The translations under genes and the position numbers were made by a program. The notes under the pieces are model-generated. The model was not told the origin of the DNA, searched no databases, and worked only from the letters and a program-made list of their open reading frames with translations. This document shows, piece by piece, positions 1 through 12,183 of a stretch of 64,000 nt of DNA; within the stretch, counting starts at the first letter, position 1; each line of letters starts with the position of its first letter. This DNA comes from Rhea pennata (taxonomy: Eukaryota; Chordata; Aves; Rheiformes; Rheidae). The DNA is taken from assembly GCF_028389875.1 (NCBI RefSeq), contig NC_084663.1, forward strand, positions 215,660,876 through 215,724,875, written 5' to 3'.

Positions 1-3000
1 CCTTTACATGTGTGCACCACCGGGGTCCGTCTTGGCTGGGTTGGAGGGGTTGCTGCATTATTTGTTCAGATTTGCAGGACGCTGAACAGGGCTGTCCCTC
101 TCGGCCACACTGGGATCTCCTGCCTCGGGCATCCCTGTGCCAGGGAGCAGGCAGGGTGAGCTGCTACTGGGGTGGGAAGGTGGCAGAGTGTGGCTGAAGA
201 AAGGCACAAGTGACTCCAGTACCAGGCCTAAGGCCTGTTCTCCAGTGTCCTCCTGTCCTCCAGGCTGATCTACAGCAGTTGAAGATCCAGTGTGCTGGAG
301 CTGTACTCCTGGGATGGACCTGGGTGAAGGATGTGCTGTGTTCAGTCAGGGTCAGAGCAGGCTGGCCTAGTGCCATGTCTCCTGGCACTGGTGGAGGATA
401 TGAAGGGGGAGCATGTGCAGACTGGACTTTTAAAGGTATTTAAGTGCTCCAGCTCCTTCCAATATAAGAACAGGAGGCATCAAACAAAGCTAGCAGGGAC
501 CAGGACATCTTCCTAATGAAGAGGGGGAGGAGATTGTCCTGCGAGGGGAAGGTAAGGCGTGAAACTTTCTGCCTCAAGATGTTGCGGATGCTAAAAATTT
601 ACCTGGCTTAAGAGCAGAGTTTTGAAGTATACAAGGGTTATTAACGATACAGCAACTACCAGTACCTCAGGACTTCCCAGAGCAGCAAACATTTGGAGGC
701 CAGGAGAGTACTCAGGGAAGTTTCAGGTGCACTTATGCTCTTATACGCTCTGGGCAGCTGCTTTTGGCCATGGTAATGAGAAGCGATGGGCCTTTGTTTT
801 AACCCAGTATAGCCATCATGGTGTTATTCCAATGTTGCCAGAAGAAAAGCTCTTTGCATCGTACCCCCATCTTCAGCAGTCACTGCAACAGGAGGCTCTG
901 GGCAAATACCCTGGGGATCCTTGTGACTTGAAGCCACAGGGCATACGGGAGAGCCCTGAGCTAGCTCCCAGAAGGCTTGAGCACAAAGCAGAGGGCAGAG
1001 GAGACACTGGCAGGAGAAAACAGATGAAGCCCTGGATGTCGCCTGGCTGGGAGAGGGCTGGAGGAGGCCAGTCGTGCCTGGAGCATCCTCAGCTGTGTGC
1101 CACGCTCTGCTTTCATAAGGAAGCCCTGCGGGCCAGGCCAGGCAGCAGGGTCTGCACAGAGTGGCCGATACCACCCTTGGCTTCAGGGCCCACAGCGGGT
1201 TTATCCCTGCTGGAAAAGCAGGGCTGTTGGTAGGGGTGAAGGCTTCCTCCAGCCTGACCAGGGCGTCTCTGGTGTCCAACGGCTTTGCAGCATCCCTCCG
1301 TGGTCGCTGTGGCTGCCTGGCTGCCCTGACGGCTGGGGTCAGCGTGCAATCCCTGCACTGGCTGCTCTGCACATCAGTACTAACCCAGGTCCCCCAAACC
1401 AGGAGCCTGGCCTCCTGGCATGAGATTTTTCAAAGAAAGGATCCATTTTAGGCATTCTTCATTAGCCCCGTGGATTTCAGTCCCTGCGGGGTCGCTTTTT
1501 GCGAGGAGAGGGGAGGTCTGGGCTTTAAAACAAACGCTTAAGTGACAGTGCTGAAATTCCCGTGCTACTGCATGAACTCACCATCTGGGACTTTAACAAC
1601 AGCAGTAGATATTAGGAGATTAGCACTCAAATCACATCATCTCCTGTCAAATTCACAAGGATTAGTACCCCATAGACTTTGGAAATACAGAGTAGATCAT
1701 ATAAATAGACCAGATCCGCTCTCCACATTGTCCAGCAGGGGAAACCAAGGCACAGACCTGAGATGACTTTCTGAAGTTTATCTCAGGAGCCAATAGTCAA
1801 CTCATGGCACATTCAGGATTATTTAAGCACCATTGATTTGCTTCAGCCTCAAGACTGGCCCTGTTTCCTTCCTTTCTGAGTCACAGGTTTAATAACCATT
1901 GAAATGCTCTCGCTCCCTGCCTGAGCTCACCTGGGTTTTTGAAGCACATCCCACAGTCCTTTGTGCAGACTTGCTCTGGGATCCCACCTCGTCCAATGGG
2001 AGCATCTCTGCTTGCAGGGGCACTGCGGGAAGACCCCAGAGGACAAGGAGCAGCCACGTCCTTCAGCCCATCTTCTCCTTGCAAAGCAGCTGGCTCCAGC
2101 CCACGGCGAGGTGGAGCCAGGGTCCATCCACCCCGCAGCAGCGAGAGGGTTGCAACCTGAGGGGGTGCCAGAGCCGGTTGTGTAAGGGAAACGTGCCACA
2201 CGCTGGTGGCTGGGGCTCCTGGAGCTCCGTGCTTGCCTGGCTGGCTTTCCCAGCAGCGGCTGCTGCAGTGACTCAGTGCTGGGGCTTTTGCTGACTGCTG
2301 TCTAGGCGGTGGCAATTCTGGCAGCCGCACCGTGGCATCATGATTGCACGTTTGACAACGTGCTGCCGCCCGCACAAATCCTGCCATGGATGCCCCAGAT
2401 TCCTTGGGCAGCAAATCTCCCCTCTGTTCGTGCCGTGTACAAGCTCCCTGCTTTTCCTGGTGCTGTCATCAAGCACACAGCTCTCATGGCCGTCCTTCGA
2501 CCTGGTGATTTTATTTGTCACTCTCACTCATTTTTTTCTATGTTGTTATTATTTGATTTCCTCCCACCAGCCTGGATCTTGGGGGAAAACGATTGCTAGA
2601 TGATTCTTGTCTCAGCACAGGCAAGTTTAGCAGGCTGTCACCGCACTGTTGCACTTAGTGTTGTTATTAATGCATCCAGACTAAAGCGACTTTCAATCTT
2701 TTTCAATTTCTGGGCTCCAGTGGAGGTGTAGTCTATGCATAAGGACTGGCACTGGGCTTGTTCTCCTCTGTTACTGCTTGCAAGCCTTTTAGAAGGCGTC
2801 CGGAGACCTCAGGCTGACCTCGAAAGCGCAGCTGGAGAGTTGACGATGCACAACGCTTGCCAGGGGACGCAAGCAGAGGTCTCGGGACTGCAACTCTGTG
2901 CCTGTCCTCCAGCTCTGCATGCTGGAGTTTGCAAGCCTGACGGAGGCGGCAGGAATGGGTAGCGGCTTGGATGCACAGTGTGGGCCATGGGATGCCATCC

Positions 3001-5234
3001 AGCACTTCAGCATGGAGCTGTTAACTTGCACTGGCTGAGCCAGCCTTTCCACATAGTCCTGGCACGAAGACATGTATGGGAAGCCCCCTCATTCCGCTAA
3101 GAGCTGGTTCCCATGGTTGTTTATTCCCACCATAAACAGCGCATCTCATTCCTGAGTGGAATTTGTCTGTCGTCAGTTCTCAGAAGCTGCTTGTAAGATC
3201 AGAGCAATTTGAGGTGGGGAAGGGACATGAAGGGATCCTCCCCCAGCAGCGAGGCAAGAGCAACGATTCGCAAAACCCTCCGTGAATCCCTCCCTGACAA
3301 TCAGTGCAGTGCTTGGCTCTCTCCTATCCAAATGTTATTCTTGATATTTAAGTGCTGCATTTTCGTCTCGTATGAGTAGATCCATAGTATTGTCTCCTCA
3401 GGAGAAAACTTACCCCGGATCCAAGCAGCTTACGATAGTCCTTCTGCAAACTGCTGCGTGAGCTCCTGGGGTCTCTCACTGTGAGAAGTTATTTCCTCCT
3501 TCCAGCATGTGCAGCCCCAGGAGTTTCAAAAATGCTGAGGAATTTAAATAGCCCGATGAAACACTTGCACCGTTTCTAAAATATTTTGATACATTTCATT
3601 AAAAATGTTCTTTATTTTTTTTCCAGGCAAATCTCTGCTCACTCTCTATCATTAAAAGCATCCAGTTGTACAGAGGATGGTTGGACTGACATGCAGGCCT
3701 TGAGGACCGGGGAGATTTCTGGAGGTTTCGTAAGGAACAAAGGACACAGGATCCCGTTCCAGGGTCAGGCACATTTGACAGGGGGTAGATGTCAGAGATG
3801 GGAAGTTCTGACAGATGCCATGAAAACGGACTGCTGGTTCAGACACGCTGAAGGCAGAGGAACCTCCCAGCTATGTCTTTTTACACGGCCGTGCCACATT
3901 TGGAGGAGGTTTCTTCACCAGCCCCAAACAATGAGGGTTTTGCCTCTGCTAGAGCTCTCCACCATCATGAAGGAGACATCCAGTGCTCTGCTCTCATCAG
4001 CTCTGGTATCTCCTCTGCATTTTTTGAGGCTTCTCTTCCTCCGGGCATTGCACTTTGCGGCCAGCTGCTTCTCCTCTCCTCTGAAGAGGCTGGTCCTAGC
4101 GGGACCACCGCGGAGCTGCCTCCTGCTGTCAGCAGACCAAGCTCACTTCTGCGCTGAGCCGGGCTCAGCTCGGAGCCAGCCTGCTCTTTCATTAAGGCTC
4201 TTCTCTTGCAGTTCTGCGTTAGTTGTACGAAGTCTGGAGTCTTCTCGTCTCCCGCTGGAGCTCTGTTAATTAGGAAGCAAGAACAGGCATATGTCCCGCT
4301 GCACAGATCCCGGAGCCCTCTCTCCTTTCAGATGGTGTTGATCCATTGACTGCCAGCACGCACTTCCCAAAGAGGCTGTCTCTCTGCACTGGGTAGAAGA
4401 GGGGGAAGGCGAGGATTTCTACAACAAACTCCCCTGGTGTTTGCAATCATTTCCAGGTTTCTGCCCTCCTCAAGCAAACACGAAGCTCTGCGTGCGTAAG
4501 CGACACCGTGTGCGCGTTCACGCCGGTACCGCTCCCCCTCGCGCGTGTTCCTGGATGTGTCTGTGAGCCTGCGCGCAGCTCCTGTGTGGGCACCGATATT
4601 TGCTTCCATCTGTGCGGGTCCATGTGAGCCTGAACCTGCTTGCGTCTGCGTGGGCGCGCTCCAGCGGTAACCGTGTCTTTCTGTTTTACCCTAAATCCTT
4701 TCCTCAGCAGGATTTGAGTGTTGCCATGTCCCACTTCCAGCTACTCAGGGACCCTTCTGTCTAGGGTTAGGTCTTGCGGGCCGATGTGGAGGCTCTTCAC
4801 CTTTAGTGAGGGTGCTGGATGTGGTGACTTGTTCTCCCATGCACCTCTGATGCACCGTGTCTGACAGGGCGACCAGGAGTGCTGGTGGCGGTGCAGCAAG
4901 GACACAGCCCCGAGGACCTCTGCTCCTTGCCCTTGGTCGTGGTGGGTTCATGGGCCATCTACCCACCCAGCTGTGAATCTGTCCTGGCCGTGTCACTTCC
5001 CTCGACATGCAGCTAGTGACAAACATTGCCGTGCCTTCTCCTTGCAGACGTGGTGGGGTGCTGGGGCCTTGGCTGGCTTTTACCTTTCTCTCGTTTGCTG
5101 CCATTAGGAGTAGCAACAAACACATTGAAGGGTGTATGTCTGCACACCCTCCTGGTGTCACTGGAGGGATTTTGGCAGTCGGCAGACCTAGGTGGGTACA
5201 GCAGCTCTTGCTCGCATCCAGGGCTGATCGGGTT
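1..5234. other. Intergenic, no gene recognised
   Basis: Mixed-composition DNA. Short open frames exist on both strands but none resembles a protein family or shows paired splice signals in a consistent frame. No RNA gene seen. Confidence 0.6.
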
Positions 5235-5960
5235 TCCGTAGGATCATCACTGACACTGGAAGGGATCTCAGGAGGGCTCTGGTCCAACCTGCTGCTCCAA
5301 GCAGGGTCAGCTCTGAGGTCTGATCAGGTTGTGCAGGGCTTTATCCAACAGAGCCTTAAAAAAAACCCAAGAATGAAAATGGCAAAACTTCTCTGGGGAC
5401 CTCTTCCAGTGCTTGATTGGATTATATCCAATCTGAACCTCTATTTCCACCTTAAGCCTGGTGTCTCTCATCCCCCTGCCCCTGTAAAGAGCTTGGCCCC
5501 GTCTTCTATGCAATTGTGTCTCGTGGTACTAGCAGGCTGCGGTTGGGTCCCCTCAAAGCCATCCCTGCTCCAGGCTGAACAAGCCCAGCTCCCTCAGCCT
5601 CTCCTCACAGGGCAGGTGCTCCAGCCCTGACCATCGTGATGGCTCCCCTCTGGCTTGTTCCAGCTTGTTGATAAACTTCCCACACTGGGGGGCCCAAAAG
5701 TGGATGCAGCATCTGGATGGAGTCTAACAAGTGCTGCATAAGAGGGGATAATCACATCCTGGGAGGGACTGGCAGGCAGTGGGTCAGTCCATTTGGAGGA
5801 ACTGGTGTTCAAGTCCCAGCTGTCCAGGACCACCTTCTGCAAGCTCTGTGCTCTCTGCTGCACTCCCTCGAGAGGCTGCAGCCTTGCCAGACGCCTGGTA
5901 CAGATCAGTCAGGTTCAGTCCTGTCCTGACTCTACCATCACTGCTGGGGACTGCATGCTC
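5235..5960 (-). mobile_element. Old CR1 LINE fragment
   Basis: Reverse-orientation CR1 3' part: GAAGGGATCTCAGGAGGGCT, the CAGGCTGAACAAGCCCAGCT block and GCTCCAGCCCTGACCATCG. Many substitutions and indels compared with the other copies, so it is the oldest here. No open frame. Confidence 0.8.
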
Positions 5961-7345
5961 TCTGGTTTGTCAACGCCCACCTAAGCTGTTCATTTTGTTT
6001 TTCAGTGCCCCCAGCCTGCATTAAAACCTCATCCGTTATAAATTCAACAACCTTTAATCCCTCAAAGGTCTGTGCAATTATGCCTGGAAATACCTTGGGA
6101 ACAGCCCTAATACCAAATCGCGGTTGCTTAAGCCTCAAATATCCAGGGGCTATATTAAGTCGCTAGCTCTGAGTTGGATTCCTCCAAGATTTCCTGCTAG
6201 GATTCATGTCCTGCATCTCATATGGAGACTTTCCTTGTGCTGCAGGGATCCCAGCTCCAGTTTCAACAGTTCTCAGCTGTATAATTCCTGCATTTACCGT
6301 CTCTGTTTAAATTACCTAAATCAATAGGTGCACTTTATTTGGCTTTAGCATGCAATCTGGAATTAAGATAGTCTTGAGCTGGCTGTGCAGTTCCCAAAAT
6401 GGTCATGTCCCCTTTTAACTAACAACTAACTCCTGAAGTGTCTATTCTGTTCCTCTAAACACTCGGCAAGCTCAGAGATCGCATCCACCATCTGTGTACC
6501 TCCTTGGACCTGCCAAGGTCACACCAGGCTCACACGCCTTCCCCAGCCCATCAAGCTGGTACAGAGCCTGAGAGTACCATGGCACGATGCTGGACCTGGG
6601 GAAGGAGCTGCAATCCTTGGAGCACCAGGCCCTGCACAGCAGGCCCAGGTACAGGAGAGAGGCGCTGGGTTGGGTGGGAAGCCAGCTGGGCTGCTGTTGC
6701 TGCATGAATGCCAAGATCAGCACCTGCTCCTAAGCTCCCGGGTCCTCATCCCAGCCAGCGAGAGCATCTGAGAAGCCTGCTCCAAGAACACTCCCCGAGC
6801 TGGGACCAAGCTGTCCACACACCTCTCTCCCCCCAGAGATGGTCACCAGTCACCATGGGGCATTCGGGACACCTTGAGGTTGAGGCCCTGTGCTGGGGTT
6901 CTGCAGATCTTGATACAAGTCATGGTATCTCCAGGGGATCCTCAGGAACCCAACCTGGCTTTGATCCCTCAAGATCCCTCCAGCTCCCAGCCTCATGCCA
7001 ACAGAGATGGGCCAGAGGAAAGGGGTCCTTGGAGGCTACCGCAGGCCCAGGCTGCCTGGCAAGGCTCATTGCACAAATCGTTCTTGTTTTTCTGCACCGG
7101 TCTGTGTCGGATGCAGCAGGCGCCCTTTCAGCTAAGCCCATGGTTGTCCATGCTCTTGGCGCTGACATGAGCTGTACGTCTTTATTTACTGTCGGGAAGA
7201 CTAAGCGGTGCTGGTGTTTAAAACGCATTGTTACAGTAACGTGCCCTCATACCAGTATTTGTGTCGTGAATACGAAACAGCCTTGCTTTCGACTTCGGCA
7301 GAGTTTCCTTAGCTACAGTATTGAATTTTTTGCGTTCTGAATAGC
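5961..7345. other. Intergenic, no gene recognised
   Basis: AT-richer spacer between the old CR1 and the CpG-rich block. Nothing supportable found. Confidence 0.55.
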
Positions 7346-8384
7346 TGTGCATTGTCCTCGAGTGCTCATTGTACAGGATACCAATTCCACCGCTAATGTA
7401 GATGTATTTGCTGATACAAAGCAATTTGCTCTGCAGATACTTTGCTCACAAAGGGCTCGGCGTCGCGGCTGTTCTGCTCGCCGAGCTGCACGCGCCGAGA
7501 GAGCAATTTGCTCCCTCGTTGCGCTTGCAAGCTCCTCTCCTCCGCAGACAGCGCAGCGCGGCTCCCCGGGAGCGTCCCGGGGCTGGCGAGCACGACGGGC
7601 GTTTGCCGGCAAGGGATGCCCAAACCGCCTGCGAAGACAAGCGAAGAGGCCAGATTTTTCAAAAACCCCCCCGAAAACGAGGCTTCCCTCGGGAGCCCTG
7701 AGGCCGGGCTCCGCCGGGGCACGGCCCACCATCCCCTCCCAGCCGTGCCGGCAGCAGGCCTGGCGTCGCCGGCCATCTCCCCTTGCAGCGTGCAAGTGGA
7801 AATGGGGCGTTTTGCTCAAAACGTGTTATACAAATGTTGCTCTTATTCTCTCCGAAAGAGGCGCTATTCTTGTTTCGACTACAGACATTTCTGCAAGAAA
7901 ATTCAATTTCAGCAAGTTCCCCTCTCCCCTCTCCCATTTTTTCCTCTGTCTTCCCCAACGCACTCAAAAACCCCAAAAGTCTTTCAGGGGGAGAGGAAAA
8001 TGATGAAACGGAGAAAAGCTTTTCCATTTTCCATGACATTTATCATGGGAGCAGAAAAAGAACAGAAAACAACACCCAGAGGAATCCGCCGCATTGTTTT
8101 CATCACAAGGTCGGTACAAGCTGTTCTCCCAAAAAAGGAACGAAATCCTCCACGATCGGGAAAATTACGCTCCACATCTGCAGGTACCGCGGTGTCACCC
8201 GGAAACCCGCGGGGCAATTAGCCCCAGGACTCGGCGGCCCAAAGGCCTCATTGCCGCCAGCGGCGCTTGCAAGCCAGGCGCGCTCGCTCCAGAAAGCGAG
8301 GGCGGGTGGCAAAGAGCGGGCCGTAGCGCTGCCCTGTGCCAGTCGCTACCACCCTTCCTTACAGGCCAGCTGGAGAAACAGCCC

Positions 8385-8510
8385 CAGGGGATGGTGCGAG
8401 GCTCCGTAGGACGCTTTGCAAAACCGAGGGACGGTGCAAAGCGTGGTAGGACGCTTTGCAAAACTAAGTGGCGATGCGAGGCTGGGCAGGACGCTTTGCA
8501 CAGGCAGGAG
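8385..8510. repeat. Three-copy repeat around AGGACGCTTTGCA
   Basis: AGGACGCTTTGCA occurs three times at 35-52-bp spacing, twice followed by AAAC and twice preceded by GCGAGGCT. Small and intergenic. Confidence 0.75.
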
Positions 8511-9769
8511 AAGTCTCCTTTGCAAAAACAAACCAACCAGCCTTTTTCTCCTTTTTCTTTTCTTTTTTTTTTTTTTTTTAATTCCTGCTTTGAAAAATTG
8601 CCAGATGTCATCAAGGCAAGGATTTAAATGGGAAACGTCAGCCAGCTCGCCGGGCTCGCTAGAGGACGGGCTCTCGTCAGGCTGCGGCGGTAGGTGCTCT
8701 CGGGCCGAGTTCGGACCCGCCGGGGCCGTGCGGCTGTGCGCGGCTGTGTGCGTTGTCTTGGCAACAACCCCACGCCACGCCGGTGGTCCGGGGCTTGATG
8801 CAACGGGGAAAACCAGCACCGAGGCTTTTTGCAGTGGTCTGGAGGGGGTGTTTGGCTCTCGGTGGCCACTCACCTCTGCCACGTTTGATGCTGCACCACG
8901 TGACAGCTATTTTTCTCCTCCCAAAGTGGGCATTTTTGCAGGAAAAGTTGTGGCCTTCAGCTGGCCGCAGGAAATTGTGCAGCTTTTCAGCATGTCTGCG
9001 AAAAGCCTCTGCACACTGCTGCTGGAAGGGAGAAGGAAACCAGGGTGGGGGAGAGGGTCTCGGGGGGAGCCTGGGTGGAAAAGCGGTGTTTTCCCCGGTT
9101 GCACCGCAGACGCGCGCGGTGCAGCCCTGGTGCTAGCTGCCGCGGTGCCCCGGGCTCGCTGCGCCCCGTGGGCCGAGCATCCCTCCCCGGAGCAGCCCTC
9201 CGAGCTGCGAACGCGCCCCGCGCGGGGCTCTGCCGCTGAAGTCGCTCGAGGCTGCGAAGCGCCGCGGCAGCAGGGGCCGGAGCGCGGCGGAGGCCGACGG
9301 CCGGCGCGGCACGCGGGCCGGCGCGCGGCTCCCGGAGCCATGGCAACCGCTCGGCGGGATGCCGCGCGGGCAAATAGCCCGGCTAAAGAGACTCTGCTCA
9401 CAGCGCCTTTCCTGTGATTAAGTGCCACCGTTTGCCCCTTTTTCCTTGCTCTTCCCCCCCCCCCCCTCTTTTTCTTTTATATTTAATTCAAGGTCTGAAA
9501 ATCGCTGCGTGATGGTGACTCTGCGTTACAAGAGCCGAGGAAGGTGTTTCCAGACGGCAGCAAAAACGCAAGCGGAGGTGCGTGCTTGCTGCGCGCGCTG
9601 GGCCGCGCGGAGCCGTCACCCAGCTGCGGATTTCTCCGCCGGCGCGGGCGCGGGGCCCGGGGCGCCGCACGGGCGCTCTGCAGCTGCGCCCCTGCGCTCG
9701 GCGCGCGTCGGGAGTCGCAGATCGTGCGTGTGCGCGCAGGCGCCTGCGTCGGACGCCCGCGTGAGCACG

Positions 9770-9860
9770 TACGCCCGTGCGGGTGGCTGTGCCAGTGCAG
9801 GAGCATGTGCAGCCGTGTGTGCACACGTGCGTGCGTGTGCATGCGTGTGCGATGCAGGCC
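9770..9860. repeat. Short TGCGTG/CATGTG-rich tract
   Basis: GTGTGCACACGTGCGTGCGTGTGCATGCG-type alternating sequence inside CpG-rich DNA; no coding features. Confidence 0.6.
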
Positions 9861-10554
9861 AGCACGGGCGACCCAGGGTCCACCACCCCTGCAGCTGTGC
9901 AACCTTTGCATCTCTCGGGAAAGCAGAGAGATTCCCCCCCCCCCCCCCGCATCACCCGGGCCGGGGGGGTCGGGGATGCTCTTGCCCTTGCTCCTGGCGT
10001 GCAGAGGGCCAGGGCCGGGGCGAGAGTGAGCCGAGCACATTGGAAGCTCTGTTATTCTTCAGTAAATGCAGATTGCCGCTGCTTTGCCAGAGAAAGACGA
10101 GGCGGGCTCCTCCTCCCGCCCCGGCGCCCCGCTCCGCCGCGGGCTGCAGCATCCCGCCGCGGGCAGCGCCGCGCCGCAGCCCGCTCCTCACCGTCGTGGG
10201 GTGTGAGAAACCAGGCACGGCCCGGAGCTCTACACTGCCTCCCCCCCCACACCCAAAATCCAGGGAAAAAGCAGCAGGGAAAGGGAGGGAAAAAAAAAAA
10301 AGCAAGCAAGAAAAGAAAGCCCGTGACAGTTTAACAGGGCTGCTGAGCGAGGACTGGTTGAAAGCCTGCTGCCTCCGTCGCCCCGGGGGCTGGTGAGCCT
10401 GCAGCCCGGCGGGGGCGAGAAGGTGCCCTCGGGGCAGCGCACGTGCTAATGCAGGGCGGCGCTGGAAGAGATTTATTAACAAGTAGTTTGGAAACGCCTC
10501 GGCGATTAATCACCCGTCTGTGCAAGGTAGTGCGTGGTGCTCGCCTCCGCAGCG

Positions 10555-10564
10555 CTATATATAG
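10555..10564. promoter_or_regulatory. Isolated TATA-like box CTATATATAG
   Basis: A palindromic TATA-type element inside CpG-rich DNA, about 1.5 kb beyond the ARAP1 3' end. It reads the same on both strands, so direction is unknown. No exon could be tied to it. Confidence 0.3.
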
Positions 10565-11349
10565 GGAGGAGGTGTAGGTAGGCGCCGTGCATCCCGCTCC
10601 GGAGACAGCCTCTTGGCTGCGCTTCCTCTCACCGCACGTCCGCGTCGGGCCGAGCGGCGGCTCGGTTCGACGTGGGGCTGCTGCAGAAGGGGCTGCGAAA
10701 AGCCCCGTCCCGTCGGCGTCGGGCCCGCGCCCCGGCTGCGCTCTCGCTGCTGGTCCAGGAGCACGTCGAGCAGGGGCGGTGGGGGCTCCGGCAGTGCCCA
10801 CACCCCCCCCAGCGAGGCAGGAGGACCCCCAGCCCAGACCGCCCCCCCCGGGGCACACGCAACCTCCGAGCACGCATCAGAACCATCGAGCTCGTGCTGC
10901 AGGCGTCGAGCATGCACAGACCCTGCACACGCGCTGCAGAGGTGCAGCGTGCACACGCAGGCGCTGAGCGCACACGCAGACCCCAAAGGCACGCGCAGGC
11001 ACCGAGCCTGCGTTGTGAACCTTGGGCCAGCATGTGTGCGTGCAAACGGCCCGTGCACGCGTGCGTGCAGGCTCCGAGCACCCGTGCGGGCCCCGAGCAT
11101 GCTTGCAGCCACCGAGCTCGGGCCGCGGCGCTCGGCCCTCCAGCGCCTCTGCAACGGGAGCAGCCGCCGGGCCGGCAGCCAGGGCGGAGGAGGGCAGCTC
11201 GGCTCGCCCGAGAGCTGCGGCAGGGCGCAGGGCGGCGTGCCGGAGCCCGCGCCCGGCGCATCCCGCTCGGGGCCGCAGCCGGGGGCGCGGATGCTGCGGG
11301 CTGAGCCCGTCCCGTGGTGGGGCTGCAGCGGAGGGAAGGGGGGAGCCGG

Positions 11350-11815
11350 CGCTGCAGAGCTGTGCGTGCATGCACACGTGTTCCTGCACATGTGTACGCA
11401 CACACATGCACCCCAGGTGTGTGCGCTCTTGTGCATGTGCGGATGCGCACACATATACACCCCCACGCACGCATGCACGTGCATACACGTGCCAGTATGC
11501 ACTCACACCTGCACGCATGCACATCTGCTCTCGTACACGTGTGGAGACACACATGTATGCACCCCTGTGCATGCACAAGCATGCATACGTGTTCGTGTAC
11601 ACACACAAATATGCACTCATGCGTGCACACACGTGTGCTCTTCTGCATGTGTCGATACACATATGTATGCACTCACACAGGCACCCCACGCATGCACGCA
11701 CGTGCACGCACACACGTCCTTGTACACGTGCATACACACAAGTATGCACTCACATACATGCACACACATGCCTGCACGCGCGCACACACACACACACGCG
11801 CGCGCACTCCTGCAC
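11350..11815. repeat. CA/TG-rich alternating purine-pyrimidine tract
   Basis: About 460 bp of CACACATGCACGTGCATACAC-like sequence, degenerate, with a rough 60-120 bp periodicity. It lies just downstream of the ARAP1 3' end and is strongly Z-DNA-prone by composition. Confidence 0.85.
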
Positions 11816-12004
11816 CGGGTGCCGATCCCGGCTGCAGCGGCGCATCCCGCCCGGCCCCGCCTGCCGCCTGGGCAATCTGGCCCGGTGTCCTCGCCCGGCG
11901 GGTGGGTTTGTGCTGCCCGTGGGCAGGCGGCGGCACGGGGACAGGGGCCCGCGGGCGCCCCGCGCTCCGGCCCCACCGCGAAGCCCCAGAAAACGGCTCG
12001 TTTC

Positions 12005-12165
12005 TCCGTGCTCCCCCAAACGTTTAATATTCACAGGAGGGTCGGCGCCGGGGCGGGGGGCAGGACCCAGCGCGCCGGCCCAGCGCGGCGGTGGCGGCGA
12101 TGCCGGGGCGGCTCCTCGGCGGGACGCGGCGTTTCCAGCCGGAGAGGCTGCAGGAGCCGGCGGCA
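12005..12165 (-). other. ARAP1: ARAP1 3'UTR
   Basis: GC-rich sequence of about 150 bp between the stop codon and the ATTAAA signal. The cleavage site is estimated at roughly 12,000-12,012 from the signal position. Confidence 0.65.
12023..12028 (-). terminator. ARAP1 polyadenylation signal ATTAAA
   Basis: ATTAAA on the minus strand, the common variant of AATAAA, about 140 bp after the stop codon. It is the first such signal downstream. Confidence 0.65.
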
Positions 12166-12183
12166 TCAGACGTCCCGGAGGAG
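12166..12183 (-). CDS. ARAP1: ARAP1 coding exon 32 (last five codons and stop)
   Basis: Only LLRDV and a TGA at 12166-12168 are coding; the human protein ends LLRNV. Acceptor tccctccccag. Reading through the exon 31 donor instead would lose this conserved end. The exon continues as 3'UTR. Confidence 0.9.
   Translation of the reverse strand, partial: LLRDV

Larger units (their letters stand above)
7346..11349. other. CpG-rich intergenic block, possible unrecognised promoter or first exon
   Basis: High GC with many CpG, a poly(T) run near 8,560-8,580, a 15-base C run at 9934-9948 and the TATA-like box at 10555. Open frames are long only because stop codons are rare at this composition. In human, PDE2A begins beyond the ARAP1 3' end, so a PDE2A first exon is conceivable here, but I found no match to known PDE2A N-termini. 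Confidence 0.4.

Noticed and set aside
3586..4269. 227-codon plus-strand frame after a pyrimidine-rich CAG
   Set aside because: No family resemblance and no partner exon; judged chance.
7346..12000. PDE2A first exon
   Set aside because: Expected from human synteny, but no minus-strand frame resembled known PDE2A N-termini with a usable donor.
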